Below, one piece after another: positions 1 to 7,514 of a stretch of 24,097 bases of DNA. The stretch's first letter is position 1. The number at the start of each line of letters is the position of its first letter. The notes under the pieces were generated by a model. The model was given only the letters and a program-made list of their open reading frames with translations, ran no database searches and was not told the DNA's origin. A program made the position numbers and the translations under genes. The stretch lies in the NCBI GenBank assembly GCA_002314265.1, contig DCEW01000025.1, forward strand, positions 1 through 24,097, read 5' to 3'. This DNA comes from Flavobacteriales bacterium UBA1820. GTDB taxonomy: Bacteria > Bacteroidota > Bacteroidia > Flavobacteriales > UBA1820.

Positions 1-483
1 GACTACCTGCGCAGCAAGGAGCGCAACATGAACATCGGACACCAGGACACCACCCGTTCCTGGCAGCCTTACATCACGGTAACCTTGGCAGACAATTCCC
101 AATACCCCCTCAAAGGTCTGGTCGATTTTGCCGAGCCGCAAGTCGATCCCAAAACCGGGACCTTCTCCGTACGGGCCGAAATGCCCAACCCCAAACACAT
201 CCTGCTGCCGGGCCAAACCACCCGGGTCAAACTCCTGCTGGATGTACGTGAAGGAGCCATCGTCGTGCCGAACAAAGCGGTAGAGATCGAAAAGGGCGGC
301 GCTTACGTCTATGTTGTCAATTCGGACAACCGCGTCGAAAGGCGTTTCATCGAACTCGGTCCGGAACTCCCCAACAAATTCGTGGTGGAACGCGGTCTGG
401 CCAGCGGGGAGCGGATCGTGGTGGAAGGCTACCACAAGCTCCGTCCCGGAATGGAAGTACAAGCCGTACCCCCGGTGGAATAA
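1..483 (+). CDS. RND efflux periplasmic adaptor (membrane fusion protein), C-terminal part
   Basis: The reading frame is open from the first base and ends at TAA 481-483, so this is the last 160 residues of a protein whose start lies outside the window. The sequence matches the C-terminal half of HlyD/AcrA/MexE-type adaptors: a beta-barrel section containing VDPKTGTFSVRAEMPNP and LLPGQTTRVKL, then a membrane-proximal section with VVPNKAVE and a closing GLASGERIVVEG. Such adaptors are periplasmic, usually lipid-anchored, and bridge the inner-membrane RND pump to the outer-membrane channel. The pump gene begins 27 bases downstream and the channel gene overlaps it, so the three genes form one operon. 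The N-terminus, hairpin and lipobox cannot be judged because they are missing here. Confidence 0.93.
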   Translation, partial: DYLRSKERNMNIGHQDTTRSWQPYITVTLADNSQYPLKGLVDFAEPQVDPKTGTFSVRAEMPNPKHILLPGQTTRVKLLLDVREGAIVVPNKAVEIEKGGAYVYVVNSDNRVERRFIELGPELPNKFVVERGLASGERIVVEGYHKLRPGMEVQAVPPVE

Positions 484-510
484 TCCTCTAATACAAGGAA
501 CCCCTACGCC

Positions 511-3500
511 ATGCAAGCGAATTTCTTCATACGACGCCCCATCTTCTCGGCCGTTATCTCCATCGTGATCGTCATCGTGGGGATCATCGGCTTGAAGATG
601 CTGCCTGTCGACCAGTATCCGGCCATCACCCCACCTACGGTCAAGATCAGCGCCTCGTACCCCGGAGCCAGTGCCCTGACCGTATCGCAAGCCGTGGGCA
701 CCCCCATCGAACAGGAACTCAACGGGACTCCCGGCATGATCTACATGGAGTCCAGCAGCACCAATTCGGGAGGGTTTTCCGCCACCGTAACCTTCGACCT
801 GTCCACCGATGCCGACCTGGCGGCGGTCGAGATCCAAAACCGGGTCAAACTGGCCGAATCCCGCCTGCCGGCCGAAGTGATCCAAAACGGCATCTCGGTG
901 GACAAACAGGCCTCCAGCCAACTGCTCACCCTGTGCCTGACCTCGGACGACCCGAAGTTCGACGAGATCTACCTGAGCAACTTCGCCACGATGAACGTTC
1001 TGGATATGCTCCGCCGCATTCCCGGAGTAGGCCGCGTATCCAACGTGGGCAGCCGGTACTACGCCATGCAGATCTGGCTGCTCCCCGACCGCCTGTCCGG
1101 ATTTGGCCTGACGGTGCAGGACATCCAGAACGCCATCAAGGAACAAAACCGCGAATCGGCCGCCGGCGTGCTGGGCCAACAACCCGCCACCGATGTGGAC
1201 ATCACCATTCCCATCACGGCCGAAGGACGTCTGAGCGATGTTTCCCAATTTGAAAACATCGTGGTACGTGCCAATGCCGACGGATCCATCATCCGCCTGA
1301 AAGACGTGGCACGGATCTCCCTGGAAGCCTCCTCCTACACCACCGAAAGCGGCATGAACGGGAAAAACGCGGCCGTACTGCGCATCTACATGCTCCCCGG
1401 CGCCAACGCCATGGATGTCGTAGCCCGGGTAAAGGCCGAACTGGAACAGTTGAGCAAAACCTTCCCCGAGGGCATCCACTACGAGATTCCGTTGGACAAC
1501 ACCGAATACATCTCCGCTTCGATCCACAAGGTGTACAAAACCCTCTTCGAAGCCCTCTTCCTGGTTATTCTGGTGGTGTACCTCTCCCTGCAGAACTGGC
1601 GGGCGACGCTCATCCCGCTGATCGCCGTCCCCATCTCGCTGGTGGGCACCTTCGGCTTCATGCTCATCTTCGGTTTTTCCCTCAACCTGATGACCCTCCT
1701 GGGCCTTATCCTCTCCATTGGTATCGTGGTGGACGACGCCATCGTGGTGGTGGAAAACGTCGAACGCATCATGGAGGAAGAAAAACTGGATGCCTTCCAC
1801 GCCACGCAGAAAGCGATGAAGGGCCTCACCGGAGCGCTCATCGCCACTTCGCTGGTGCTGTGCGCCGTATTCGTCCCGGTGAGCTTTCTGGGCGGCATCA
1901 CCGGCATCCTGTACCGGCAGTTTACCGTGACCATCGCCGTATCGGTACTCATCTCGACGGTCGTCGCGCTGACCCTCAGCCCGGCCATGTGTGCGCTGAT
2001 CCTGCGTCCCAACGACCCCAACAAACCGAAAAACGTCGTCTTCCGCACCATCGACCGCTGGCTCACCGAAGGCAATCACCGGTACGTGAACCTCATCCGC
2101 TGGGCCATTCCCCGCTCGCGGCGCGTATGGCTGTGGTTCGGGGTGGGATTGATCGCCATCGTAGCGATGAACCGGTGGATCCCCACCAGTTTCATACCGC
2201 AGGAAGACCAGGGCAATTTCCGCATCGAACTCGAACTGCCCGAAGGCGCTACCCTGGAACGCACCCGGAAGGTTACCCAACGCGCCGTAGCCTACCTGAT
2301 GAGCCTTCCCGAGGTGGACTACGTGCTCGATGTCAACGGCAGCAGCCCGCGGGTGGGTGGCAACCAAAGCCGCAGCAGCGAGCTCACCGTCGTACTCAAA
2401 CCCTGGGGGGAACGCGGCCACAAGACGATCCAGGAACTCACCCAGCAGATCAAGGAAGAAATGCAAAAATACCCCGAGGCGAAGGTCTATATCTTTACCC
2501 CGCCGGTAATCCCGGGACTGGGCTCCTCGGGCGGATTTGAGATGCAACTCGAAGCCCGGGGCGACGCCACATACGACGACCTGGTCCAGGCGGCCGACAC
2601 CCTGCTCTATTACGCTTCGCGCCGCAAGGAAATCTCGGGCGTATCCTCTTCGATGCAGCCGGAGATCCCCCAACTGTACTTCGACGTGGACCGCGACAAG
2701 GCCAAGATCCTCGGCGTGCCGATGACCGACATTTTCTCGACCTTGAAAGCCTTCACCGGCTCGGTGTACGTCAATGACTTCAACATGTTCAACCGCATCT
2801 ACAAGGTTTACATCCAGGCCGAAGCTCCCTACCGCTCCAACCGCGACAACATCAACCTGTTTTTCGTGCGCAGCGGCAACGGCACGATGATCCCCCTGAC
2901 GGCGCTCGGCACCACCAGCTATACCACCGGGGCGGGAACGATCAAACGCTTCAACATGTTCACCTCGGCCGTGATCACCGGCGAGGCGGCCAAAGGTTAC
3001 AGCTCGGGGCAGGCCATGAAAGTGATGGAAGACATCGCCCGGGAGCACCTTCCCTCGAACATCGGCATCGAATGGAGCGGGCTGTCCTACCAGGAAAAAC
3101 AAGCCGGCGGACAGATCGGCCTTATCCTGATGCTGGTCTTCCTTTTCGTCTTCCTGTTCCTTTCGGCCTTGTACGAAAGCTGGTCCATCCCGCTGTCGGT
3201 CATCCTGTCGCTGCCCGTGGCGGTGCTGGGGGCCTACCTGGGGCTGGCTGTCTGCGGGCTGGAAAACAACATCTACTTCCAGATCGGACTGGTAACCCTC
3301 ATCGGACTGGCCGCCAAGAACGCTATCCTGATCGTCGAATTTGCCAAGGAACAGGTCTCCCGGGGCGAAGACGTCGTCCACGCGGCACTCACCGCCGCCC
3401 GCCTGCGTTTCCGCCCGGTGATGATGACCTCGATGGCCTTTATCCTGGGAATGGTGCCCATGGTCCTGGCCAGCGGCCCCGGTTCGGCCAGCCGACAAGC

Positions 3501-3621
3501 CATCGGTACCGGCGTATTCTTCGGCATGCTGGTTGCGGTGAGCGTCGGGATCGTACTGGTGCCTTTCTTTTTCGTGATGATATACCGGGCCAAAGACCGG
3601 ATAAAACGACTTCGCGCATGA
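511..3621 (+). CDS. RND multidrug efflux pump, inner-membrane subunit (AcrB/MexF-like, HAE1 family)
   Basis: This 1036-residue protein has the usual HAE1 length and the two-fold repeated layout: TM1, large periplasmic loop, TM2-6, TM7, second loop, TM8-12. The start FFIRRPIFSAVISIVIV and the hallmark VDQYPAITPPTVKISASYPGA are typical. The proton-relay residues are present: adjacent Asp408-Asp409 in the segment GIVVDDAIVVVENV (TM4) and Lys936 in AAKNAILIVEFAKE (TM10). It should export hydrophobic or amphiphilic drugs and bile-type compounds by proton antiport, with the adaptor upstream and the channel downstream. An AAGGAA ribosome-binding site lies about 10 bases before ATG 511. The stop TGA overlaps the next gene's ATG, so translation of the two is coupled. 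Substrate cannot be told from sequence; a HAE1 drug pump is favoured over a CzcA metal pump by overall similarity. Confidence 0.97.
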   Translation: MQANFFIRRPIFSAVISIVIVIVGIIGLKMLPVDQYPAITPPTVKISASYPGASALTVSQAVGTPIEQELNGTPGMIYMESSSTNSGGFSATVTFDLSTDADLAAVEIQNRVKLAESRLPAEVIQNGISVDKQASSQLLTLCLTSDDPKFDEIYLSNFATMNVLDMLRRIPGVGRVSNVGSRYYAMQIWLLPDRLSGFGLTVQDIQNAIKEQNRESAAGVLGQQPATDVDITIPITAEGRLSDVSQFENIVVRANADGSIIRLKDVARISLEASSYTTESGMNGKNAAVLRIYMLPGANAMDVVARVKAELEQLSKTFPEGIHYEIPLDNTEYISASIHKVYKTLFEALFLVILVVYLSLQNWRATLIPLIAVPISLVGTFGFMLIFGFSLNLMTLLGLILSIGIVVDDAIVVVENVERIMEEEKLDAFHATQKAMKGLTGALIATSLVLCAVFVPVSFLGGITGILYRQFTVTIAVSVLISTVVALTLSPAMCALILRPNDPNKPKNVVFRTIDRWLTEGNHRYVNLIRWAIPRSRRVWLWFGVGLIAIVAMNRWIPTSFIPQEDQGNFRIELELPEGATLERTRKVTQRAVAYLMSLPEVDYVLDVNGSSPRVGGNQSRSSELTVVLKPWGERGHKTIQELTQQIKEEMQKYPEAKVYIFTPPVIPGLGSSGGFEMQLEARGDATYDDLVQAADTLLYYASRRKEISGVSSSMQPEIPQLYFDVDRDKAKILGVPMTDIFSTLKAFTGSVYVNDFNMFNRIYKVYIQAEAPYRSNRDNINLFFVRSGNGTMIPLTALGTTSYTTGAGTIKRFNMFTSAVITGEAAKGYSSGQAMKVMEDIAREHLPSNIGIEWSGLSYQEKQAGGQIGLILMLVFLFVFLFLSALYESWSIPLSVILSLPVAVLGAYLGLAVCGLENNIYFQIGLVTLIGLAAKNAILIVEFAKEQVSRGEDVVHAALTAARLRFRPVMMTSMAFILGMVPMVLASGPGSASRQAIGTGVFFGMLVAVSVGIVLVPFFFVMIYRAKDRIKRLRA

Positions 3622-5045
3622 AATCCCTCTCGAAACATACGGCGGCCGTAGGGCTGCTCCTGCTGCTGGCCAGCATCGGCCTGTCCTCGTGCATGGTCGG
3701 AAAACGCTACACGGCCCCCGAGCTGCAACTACCCCAAAGTTTTGCACCCGACCGGGCGGACTCCCTGACCCTGGCCGATGTGCAGTGGTGGGAAGTCTAT
3801 ACCGATACGACGCTGCAAAAACTCATCCGCAAAGCCCTGGAGCACAACAAAGACCTGCTCACCGCCACCGAACGCATCCGGGAGATGGCCTACCGCAAGC
3901 GCATCCAGACAGCCAACCTGTTGCCTGATATCTCGGCCAAAGTCGCCGGCGAACGGGAATTCGAAAACTACGGCGGAAAGGGGGAAACCGCCACGAATAC
4001 CTTCGAAGGGAAACTCCTCTTCTCGTGGGAAATCGACCTGTGGGGACACTTGCGCTGGGGACGCCAGAAGAGCATCGCGGAATATCTGGAATCCGTTCAG
4101 GCTCGCCGCGCGCTGCAAATCACCCTGATCGCCCAAGTAGCCCAGTCGTACTTCGAACTGATGGCGCTGGACAACGAACTGGAGATCGTCCAGCAGACCC
4201 TCGCCATCCGGCAGGAAGGGGTTCACCAGGCAAAGATCCGCTTCGAAGGGGGGCTTACTTCAGAGATCACCTACCAGCAGGCGCTGGTAGAACAGGCCCG
4301 CACCGCCACCCTCATCCCGGAACTGGAACGCGAGATTGCCGCCACGGAAAACGACCTGTCCCTGCTTACCGGAGCCTATCCCGGCGGTGATATTCCCCGG
4401 GGGACGCTTCCCCAAGGGGAATACCTTCCCGAAAGTCTCCCGGTAGGACTCCCTTCCACCCTGTTGCAACGCCGTCCCGACCTGATGGAGGCCGAACAAC
4501 GCCTCATCGAGGCCAACGCCGCCGTGGGCATGGCCTATACCGACCGGTTCCCCCGGCTCGTCTTCTCGGGAGTTTACGGTTTGGAGACCGACGTATTGAG
4601 CACCCTGTTCGAGTCGCCGTACGGACTGATCGGCGGCAACCTTCTCTCGCCGATCTTCGCCGCCGGGAAAAAGAAAGCCACCTACAAAGCCGAACAAGCC
4701 GCCTACCAACAGGCCGTCTATCAATATGAAAAGAGTGTACAGAACGCTTTCCGGGAAGTCAGCGACGCCATCGTGGCCTACAACAAGGCCCGCGAAGCAC
4801 ACCAGTTGAAGCAGCGTTTGGAACAGTCGGCCAAGAAATACATGGAACTGGCGCAGTACCAATACATCAACGGGGTGATCCGTTACCTGGACGTGCTGGA
4901 TGCCCAGCGGGAATACTTCGATGCGCAGACCGGTCTGAGCAATGCGGTTCGCGACGAACAGATAGCCCTGGTACAGCTCTACAAGGCCTTGGGCGGTGGG
5001 TGGAATCCCGAAGACGATGCCCCGGGAAAGGGACAAAAATCCTGA
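3618..5045 (+). CDS. outer-membrane efflux channel lipoprotein (OprM/NodT family)
   Basis: The 475-residue product has a lipoprotein signal peptide with lipobox LSSC (Cys25), followed by MVGKRYTAPELQLP, the classic start of mature OprM-type factors. The body contains the duplicated TolC-like helical repeats, with QWWEVYTDTTLQKLIRKAL near the start, SWEIDLWGHLRWGR in the first half and LLQRRPDLMEAEQRL plus NGVIRYLDVLDAQREYF in the second. These trimers form the outer-membrane exit duct of tripartite pumps. ATG 3618 overlaps the pump's stop codon (ATGA), which fixes the start. The gene ends the RND operon. I saw no convincing hairpin terminator in the 95 bases before the next gene. Confidence 0.96.
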   Translation: MKSLSKHTAAVGLLLLLASIGLSSCMVGKRYTAPELQLPQSFAPDRADSLTLADVQWWEVYTDTTLQKLIRKALEHNKDLLTATERIREMAYRKRIQTANLLPDISAKVAGEREFENYGGKGETATNTFEGKLLFSWEIDLWGHLRWGRQKSIAEYLESVQARRALQITLIAQVAQSYFELMALDNELEIVQQTLAIRQEGVHQAKIRFEGGLTSEITYQQALVEQARTATLIPELEREIAATENDLSLLTGAYPGGDIPRGTLPQGEYLPESLPVGLPSTLLQRRPDLMEAEQRLIEANAAVGMAYTDRFPRLVFSGVYGLETDVLSTLFESPYGLIGGNLLSPIFAAGKKKATYKAEQAAYQQAVYQYEKSVQNAFREVSDAIVAYNKAREAHQLKQRLEQSAKKYMELAQYQYINGVIRYLDVLDAQREYFDAQTGLSNAVRDEQIALVQLYKALGGGWNPEDDAPGKGQKS

Positions 5046-5079
5046 TCCTATTCCACTCCCGGAGAACGGGCGAATGACG

Positions 5080-5111
5080 TTTCCCAAAAAGAGAAAAAAG
5101 AAGTATCTTTG
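5080..5111 (+). promoter_or_regulatory. Bacteroidetes-type promoter for the CDF exporter
   Basis: The -7 element TATCTTTG (5104-5111) fits the Bacteroidetes TAnnTTTG consensus exactly. A TTT tract at 5080-5082 lies 21 bases upstream and could serve as a weak -33 element. Transcription would begin about 25 bases before the ATG at 5141, separating this gene from the RND operon. Confidence 0.6.
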
Positions 5112-5140
5112 TACCAATCATCTTTTTACTTCCTTTTCTC

Positions 5141-6058
5141 ATGGCACACGAACATCACCACCATCATCCTGCCCTAACCTACGACCAGACGACGGGCCGG
5201 AATTTTATCCTCGGGATCGTGCTCAACCTGGCCTTTGTGCTGGTAGAAGCAGGAGCCGGTTTGTGGCTCGGGTCGTTGGCACTGCTCTCGGATGCCGGGC
5301 ACAACCTCAGCGACGTCTTTTCGCTGCTGCTGGCTCTGCTGGCTTTCCGGATGATGCGCATCCAGCCTTCGCAGAAATACACCTACGGTTACAAGCGGAT
5401 GACGATCCTCGTCTCGCTGGTCAATGCCCTGTTGCTGTTTGTGGCCGTAGCCGCCATCCTGTGGTCGAGCGTGGAAAAGATCCTGCATCCGTCCCCCGTT
5501 CAGGGAGATGTGGTGGCATGGGTGGCCGGTATCGGGATATTGGTCAATGCATTTACAGCCTATCTGTTTTTCAAGGGAAAAGACCACGATCTGAATGTCA
5601 AGGGAGCTTACCTGCACATGGCTGCTGACACCCTGGTATCGGTGGGGGTACTCATAGCCGGTGTGGTGATCCAGCTGACGGGATGGTACATCGTCGATCC
5701 GCTCATCGGGATCGTAGTGGGTGTGGTCATTCTGTTTTCCTCGTGGGGACTGTTGCGCGACAGCATGACCCTGACGCTGGACGGGGTACCGCGGGGCATC
5801 GACCCGAAGAAAGTCAAGCAGACGATGCTGGACCAGAAAGGGGTCATCGGGGTGCACCACCTGCATATCTGGGCTTTGAGTACAACGGAAAACGCCCTCA
5901 CGGCGCACGTTGTGGTGGACGATCTGGCCGAAGAGAAAGAGATAAAACACGCGGTCAAGGACGCGCTGACCGGTGTGGGGATACAACACGCGACGCTCGA
6001 GTTGGAAAAGAGCGGGGAATGTGCCGAACAATCGCACGATATTTACTGCAACGATTAA
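5141..6058 (+). CDS. cation diffusion facilitator exporter (CzcD/ZitB-like, probably Zn2+)
   Basis: This 305-residue membrane protein of the CDF family expels divalent metal, most often zinc, from the cytoplasm by proton antiport. It begins with a His-rich tail (HEHHHHH at 3-9). Six transmembrane segments follow, with the metal-site pairs His54/Asp58 in DAGHNLSD (TM2) and His159/Asp163 in HMAAD (TM5). The HxxxD arrangement is that of zinc-preferring members. A cytoplasmic C-terminal domain carries GVHHLHIWALST, the usual signature of the dimerising metal-sensing fold. A consensus -7 element lies 29 bases before the ATG. The next gene starts 16 bases after its stop and is probably co-transcribed. 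Cobalt or cadmium could also be exported. Confidence 0.95.
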   Translation: MAHEHHHHHPALTYDQTTGRNFILGIVLNLAFVLVEAGAGLWLGSLALLSDAGHNLSDVFSLLLALLAFRMMRIQPSQKYTYGYKRMTILVSLVNALLLFVAVAAILWSSVEKILHPSPVQGDVVAWVAGIGILVNAFTAYLFFKGKDHDLNVKGAYLHMAADTLVSVGVLIAGVVIQLTGWYIVDPLIGIVVGVVILFSSWGLLRDSMTLTLDGVPRGIDPKKVKQTMLDQKGVIGVHHLHIWALSTTENALTAHVVVDDLAEEKEIKHAVKDALTGVGIQHATLELEKSGECAEQSHDIYCND

Positions 6059-6074
6059 AAAAACACGCTACACG

Positions 6075-6584
6075 ATGAAAAAGAACTTCCTGCTCCTTCC
6101 GGCTACCCTGGTAGCCTTGCTGTGTGAGCCGAGCGAGGCTCAAACGGTCTCCACGGGGATGGTTGCTTCGTCTTCGGGGAGCCTTCCGGCTGCCTTCCAA
6201 ACGTATCCGGTGCGGTTTTCCGGGACATCGGAGGTCCTGCGCACCGATGTGGGTGAGAATCGTTCCTCGCTGGAGGCGATTTCGGAGAATATCCGCGAGT
6301 ACCGTGCGGCGATCGACCGGGGAGAATACCGCATTCGGGTGGCTTCCAACATTGCTCCGGTGGACATGGCCGAGCAAGAGGCGTATGCACGGGCGCGGCA
6401 AAGGGCACTGGTGCTCAAATCGTACCTGATCTCCTCCATGGGAGTGCGGGAGGAAGATTTCTCGACGAGTGTTTCGACCGAGGGACGGCTTTCGACCAAC
6501 GACCGGTTGACGGTGGGATTGGTACCGGTGAAAAAGGCCGATGATTCGGCTCCGGTGGCCATCGGGCTGCCAGCGGAAGATTGA
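6075..6584 (+). CDS. small exported protein with a degenerate OmpA-like C-terminal domain
   Basis: The 169-residue product starts with a Sec signal peptide (MKKNFLLLPATLVALL, predicted cut after SEA near residue 22). An upstream in-frame extension overlapping the CDF gene lacks a signal peptide, so ATG 6075 is preferred. Residues 45-140 follow the order of an OmpA C-terminal domain: a beta strand (PVRFSGTSEVL), a helix with SLEAISENIREYRAAI, a strand YRIRVAS, then a helix ARARQRALVLKSYLISSMGV and EEDFSTSVSTEG, which resembles the usual RAxxVxxYLxxxGV region. The TDxxG segment that holds the peptidoglycan-binding Asp appears as NIAPVDM instead, so wall binding may be lost. This assignment is by eye and is an inference. 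It lies 16 bases after the CDF gene and ends at a strong terminator. Its function is unknown. Confidence 0.78.
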   Translation: MKKNFLLLPATLVALLCEPSEAQTVSTGMVASSSGSLPAAFQTYPVRFSGTSEVLRTDVGENRSSLEAISENIREYRAAIDRGEYRIRVASNIAPVDMAEQEAYARARQRALVLKSYLISSMGVREEDFSTSVSTEGRLSTNDRLTVGLVPVKKADDSAPVAIGLPAED

Positions 6585-6607
6585 CTGTCCTTGTCCCCAA
6601 GCATCGA

Positions 6608-6638
6608 TGCAGGCTCCACATATGGAGCCTGCATTTTT
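6608..6638 (+). terminator. intrinsic terminator after the OmpA-like gene
   Basis: A perfect 11-bp stem (TGCAGGCTCCA, 6608-6618, with its complement 6623-6633) closes a 4-base loop CATA and is followed by TTTTT at 6634-6638. It starts 24 bases after the stop codon at 6584. Confidence 0.9.
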
Positions 6639-6649
6639 CGTATCCAACG

Positions 6650-6680
6650 AAAAATGGGTTCGGCGCTTTTCGCCGAACCC
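6650..6680 (-). terminator. intrinsic terminator after the SIMPL gene
   Basis: A perfect 10-bp stem (GGGTTCGGCG, 6656-6665, with CGCCGAACCC 6671-6680) and a 5-base loop. Read on the minus strand it is followed by ATTTTT (5 A's at 6650-6654 on the plus strand). It lies 29 bases past the SIMPL stop codon. Confidence 0.88.
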
Positions 6681-6708
6681 ATCGATGCCTGGGGATCGCC
6701 CGAAGCGG

Positions 6709-7446
6709 TCATTTTACCTGATACTTCAGCCGCACGGTAATGGTAGCCGTCTTCCCTTTCGACCAAGTATTGAACGTACCCCCGTAGGAATATTCCTCGT
6801 TGGAGTTTTGCGCCGTGATCTGGAACACCCCCAGCGAAGCGCTTTGCAAATCTTTTATCTTACCCCCTGCATTTTCCACGATCTGCTGCGCCCGACGAAG
6901 CCCGTCTTCGCTCGCCTGAGCGATCATCTCCAGCTTCAGTTCCGAAAGTTTCGTGTAGTAATACTGCGGAGCCTCCGAGGAAAACTCCACCCCCTGGTTG
7001 ATCAGCGAAGTAACGTTTCGGGACAAACCCTCGATCCGATCCACCTCGTTCGAAGTGATCTCCACCGACTGGGAGAGCACATACCCGTTGAAAGTCGAAG
7101 TCGATCCTCCCCCCTGATGGTAGGTCGTGGTATAATCCTTGTAGAAGTTCACCGCCGAAAACACAAAGTCCGACTCCTTCAAGCCATTGTCCAGCAAATA
7201 TTTTTTTACCTTTTCCGCATCGGCCTCCAGTTTCTTGTACCCCGAAGCCAGATTGAAGTCCTTCACCGAATAACTCCCTCGCCACACGATCAGATCGGAG
7301 ACGAAATCCCGGGAAGCCATTCCCGTTACCGAAACGGAATTCTGCGCCTGGTTGCGGTCCTTGAAACCATTTACCGCCACCACCACCAAGATCACCGCCG
7401 CCACCGAAGCAATGATCACATTCATCGTCGAATTTTTCATAGCCAT
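6709..7446 (-). CDS. SIMPL-domain (DUF541) membrane-anchored protein
   Basis: The 245-residue product has an N-terminal transmembrane anchor (about residues 8-27, VIIASVAAVILVVVAV) and then a single SIMPL/DUF541 domain in the periplasm. Landmarks are NSVSVTGMASRDFVSD at its start, a middle section with QSVEITSNEVDRIEGLSRNVTSL, and the helix EDGLRRAQQIVENAGGKI followed by LGVFQITA. SIMPL proteins are widespread in envelopes and lack a settled biochemical role; some relate to outer-membrane stress. ATG 7446 and ATG 7440 are both possible starts (MAMKNS or MKNS) and nothing visible decides between them. The gene has its own promoter and terminator, so it is monocistronic and convergent with the OmpA-like gene. 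Confidence 0.9.
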   Translation of the reverse strand: MAMKNSTMNVIIASVAAVILVVVAVNGFKDRNQAQNSVSVTGMASRDFVSDLIVWRGSYSVKDFNLASGYKKLEADAEKVKKYLLDNGLKESDFVFSAVNFYKDYTTTYHQGGGSTSTFNGYVLSQSVEITSNEVDRIEGLSRNVTSLINQGVEFSSEAPQYYYTKLSELKLEMIAQASEDGLRRAQQIVENAGGKIKDLQSASLGVFQITAQNSNEEYSYGGTFNTWSKGKTATITVRLKYQVK

Positions 7447-7469
7447 CTGTATTTTATGTTGCCTTTACC

Positions 7470-7477
7470 CAAAGGTA
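7470..7477 (-). promoter_or_regulatory. -7 promoter element for the SIMPL gene
   Basis: On the minus strand the bases read TACCTTTG, an exact TAnnTTTG match, 23 bases before ATG 7446. A TTTG lies 23 bases upstream of it, slightly further than the usual -33 spacing. Confidence 0.55.
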
Positions 7478-7514
7478 TACAAAAAAACCTTGCTTCTTCG
7501 CAAATACCCCGTTT

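Larger units (their letters stand above)
6594..6695. repeat. outer inverted repeat enclosing two convergent terminator hairpins
   Basis: The left arm at 6594-6609 (TCCCCAAGCATCGATG) and the right arm at 6680-6695 (CATCGATGCCTGGGGA) are reverse complements with one mismatch in 16. Two further perfect hairpins lie between them, so the whole intergenic space between the convergent genes can fold as a three-way junction. The core CATCGATG is itself palindromic. Confidence 0.75.

Noticed and set aside
7480..7504. Possible terminator after comEC: a 4-bp TTGC/GCAA stem with seven T's on the minus strand.
   Set aside because: The stem is too short to trust, and the sequence overlaps the region expected for the SIMPL gene's -33 element.
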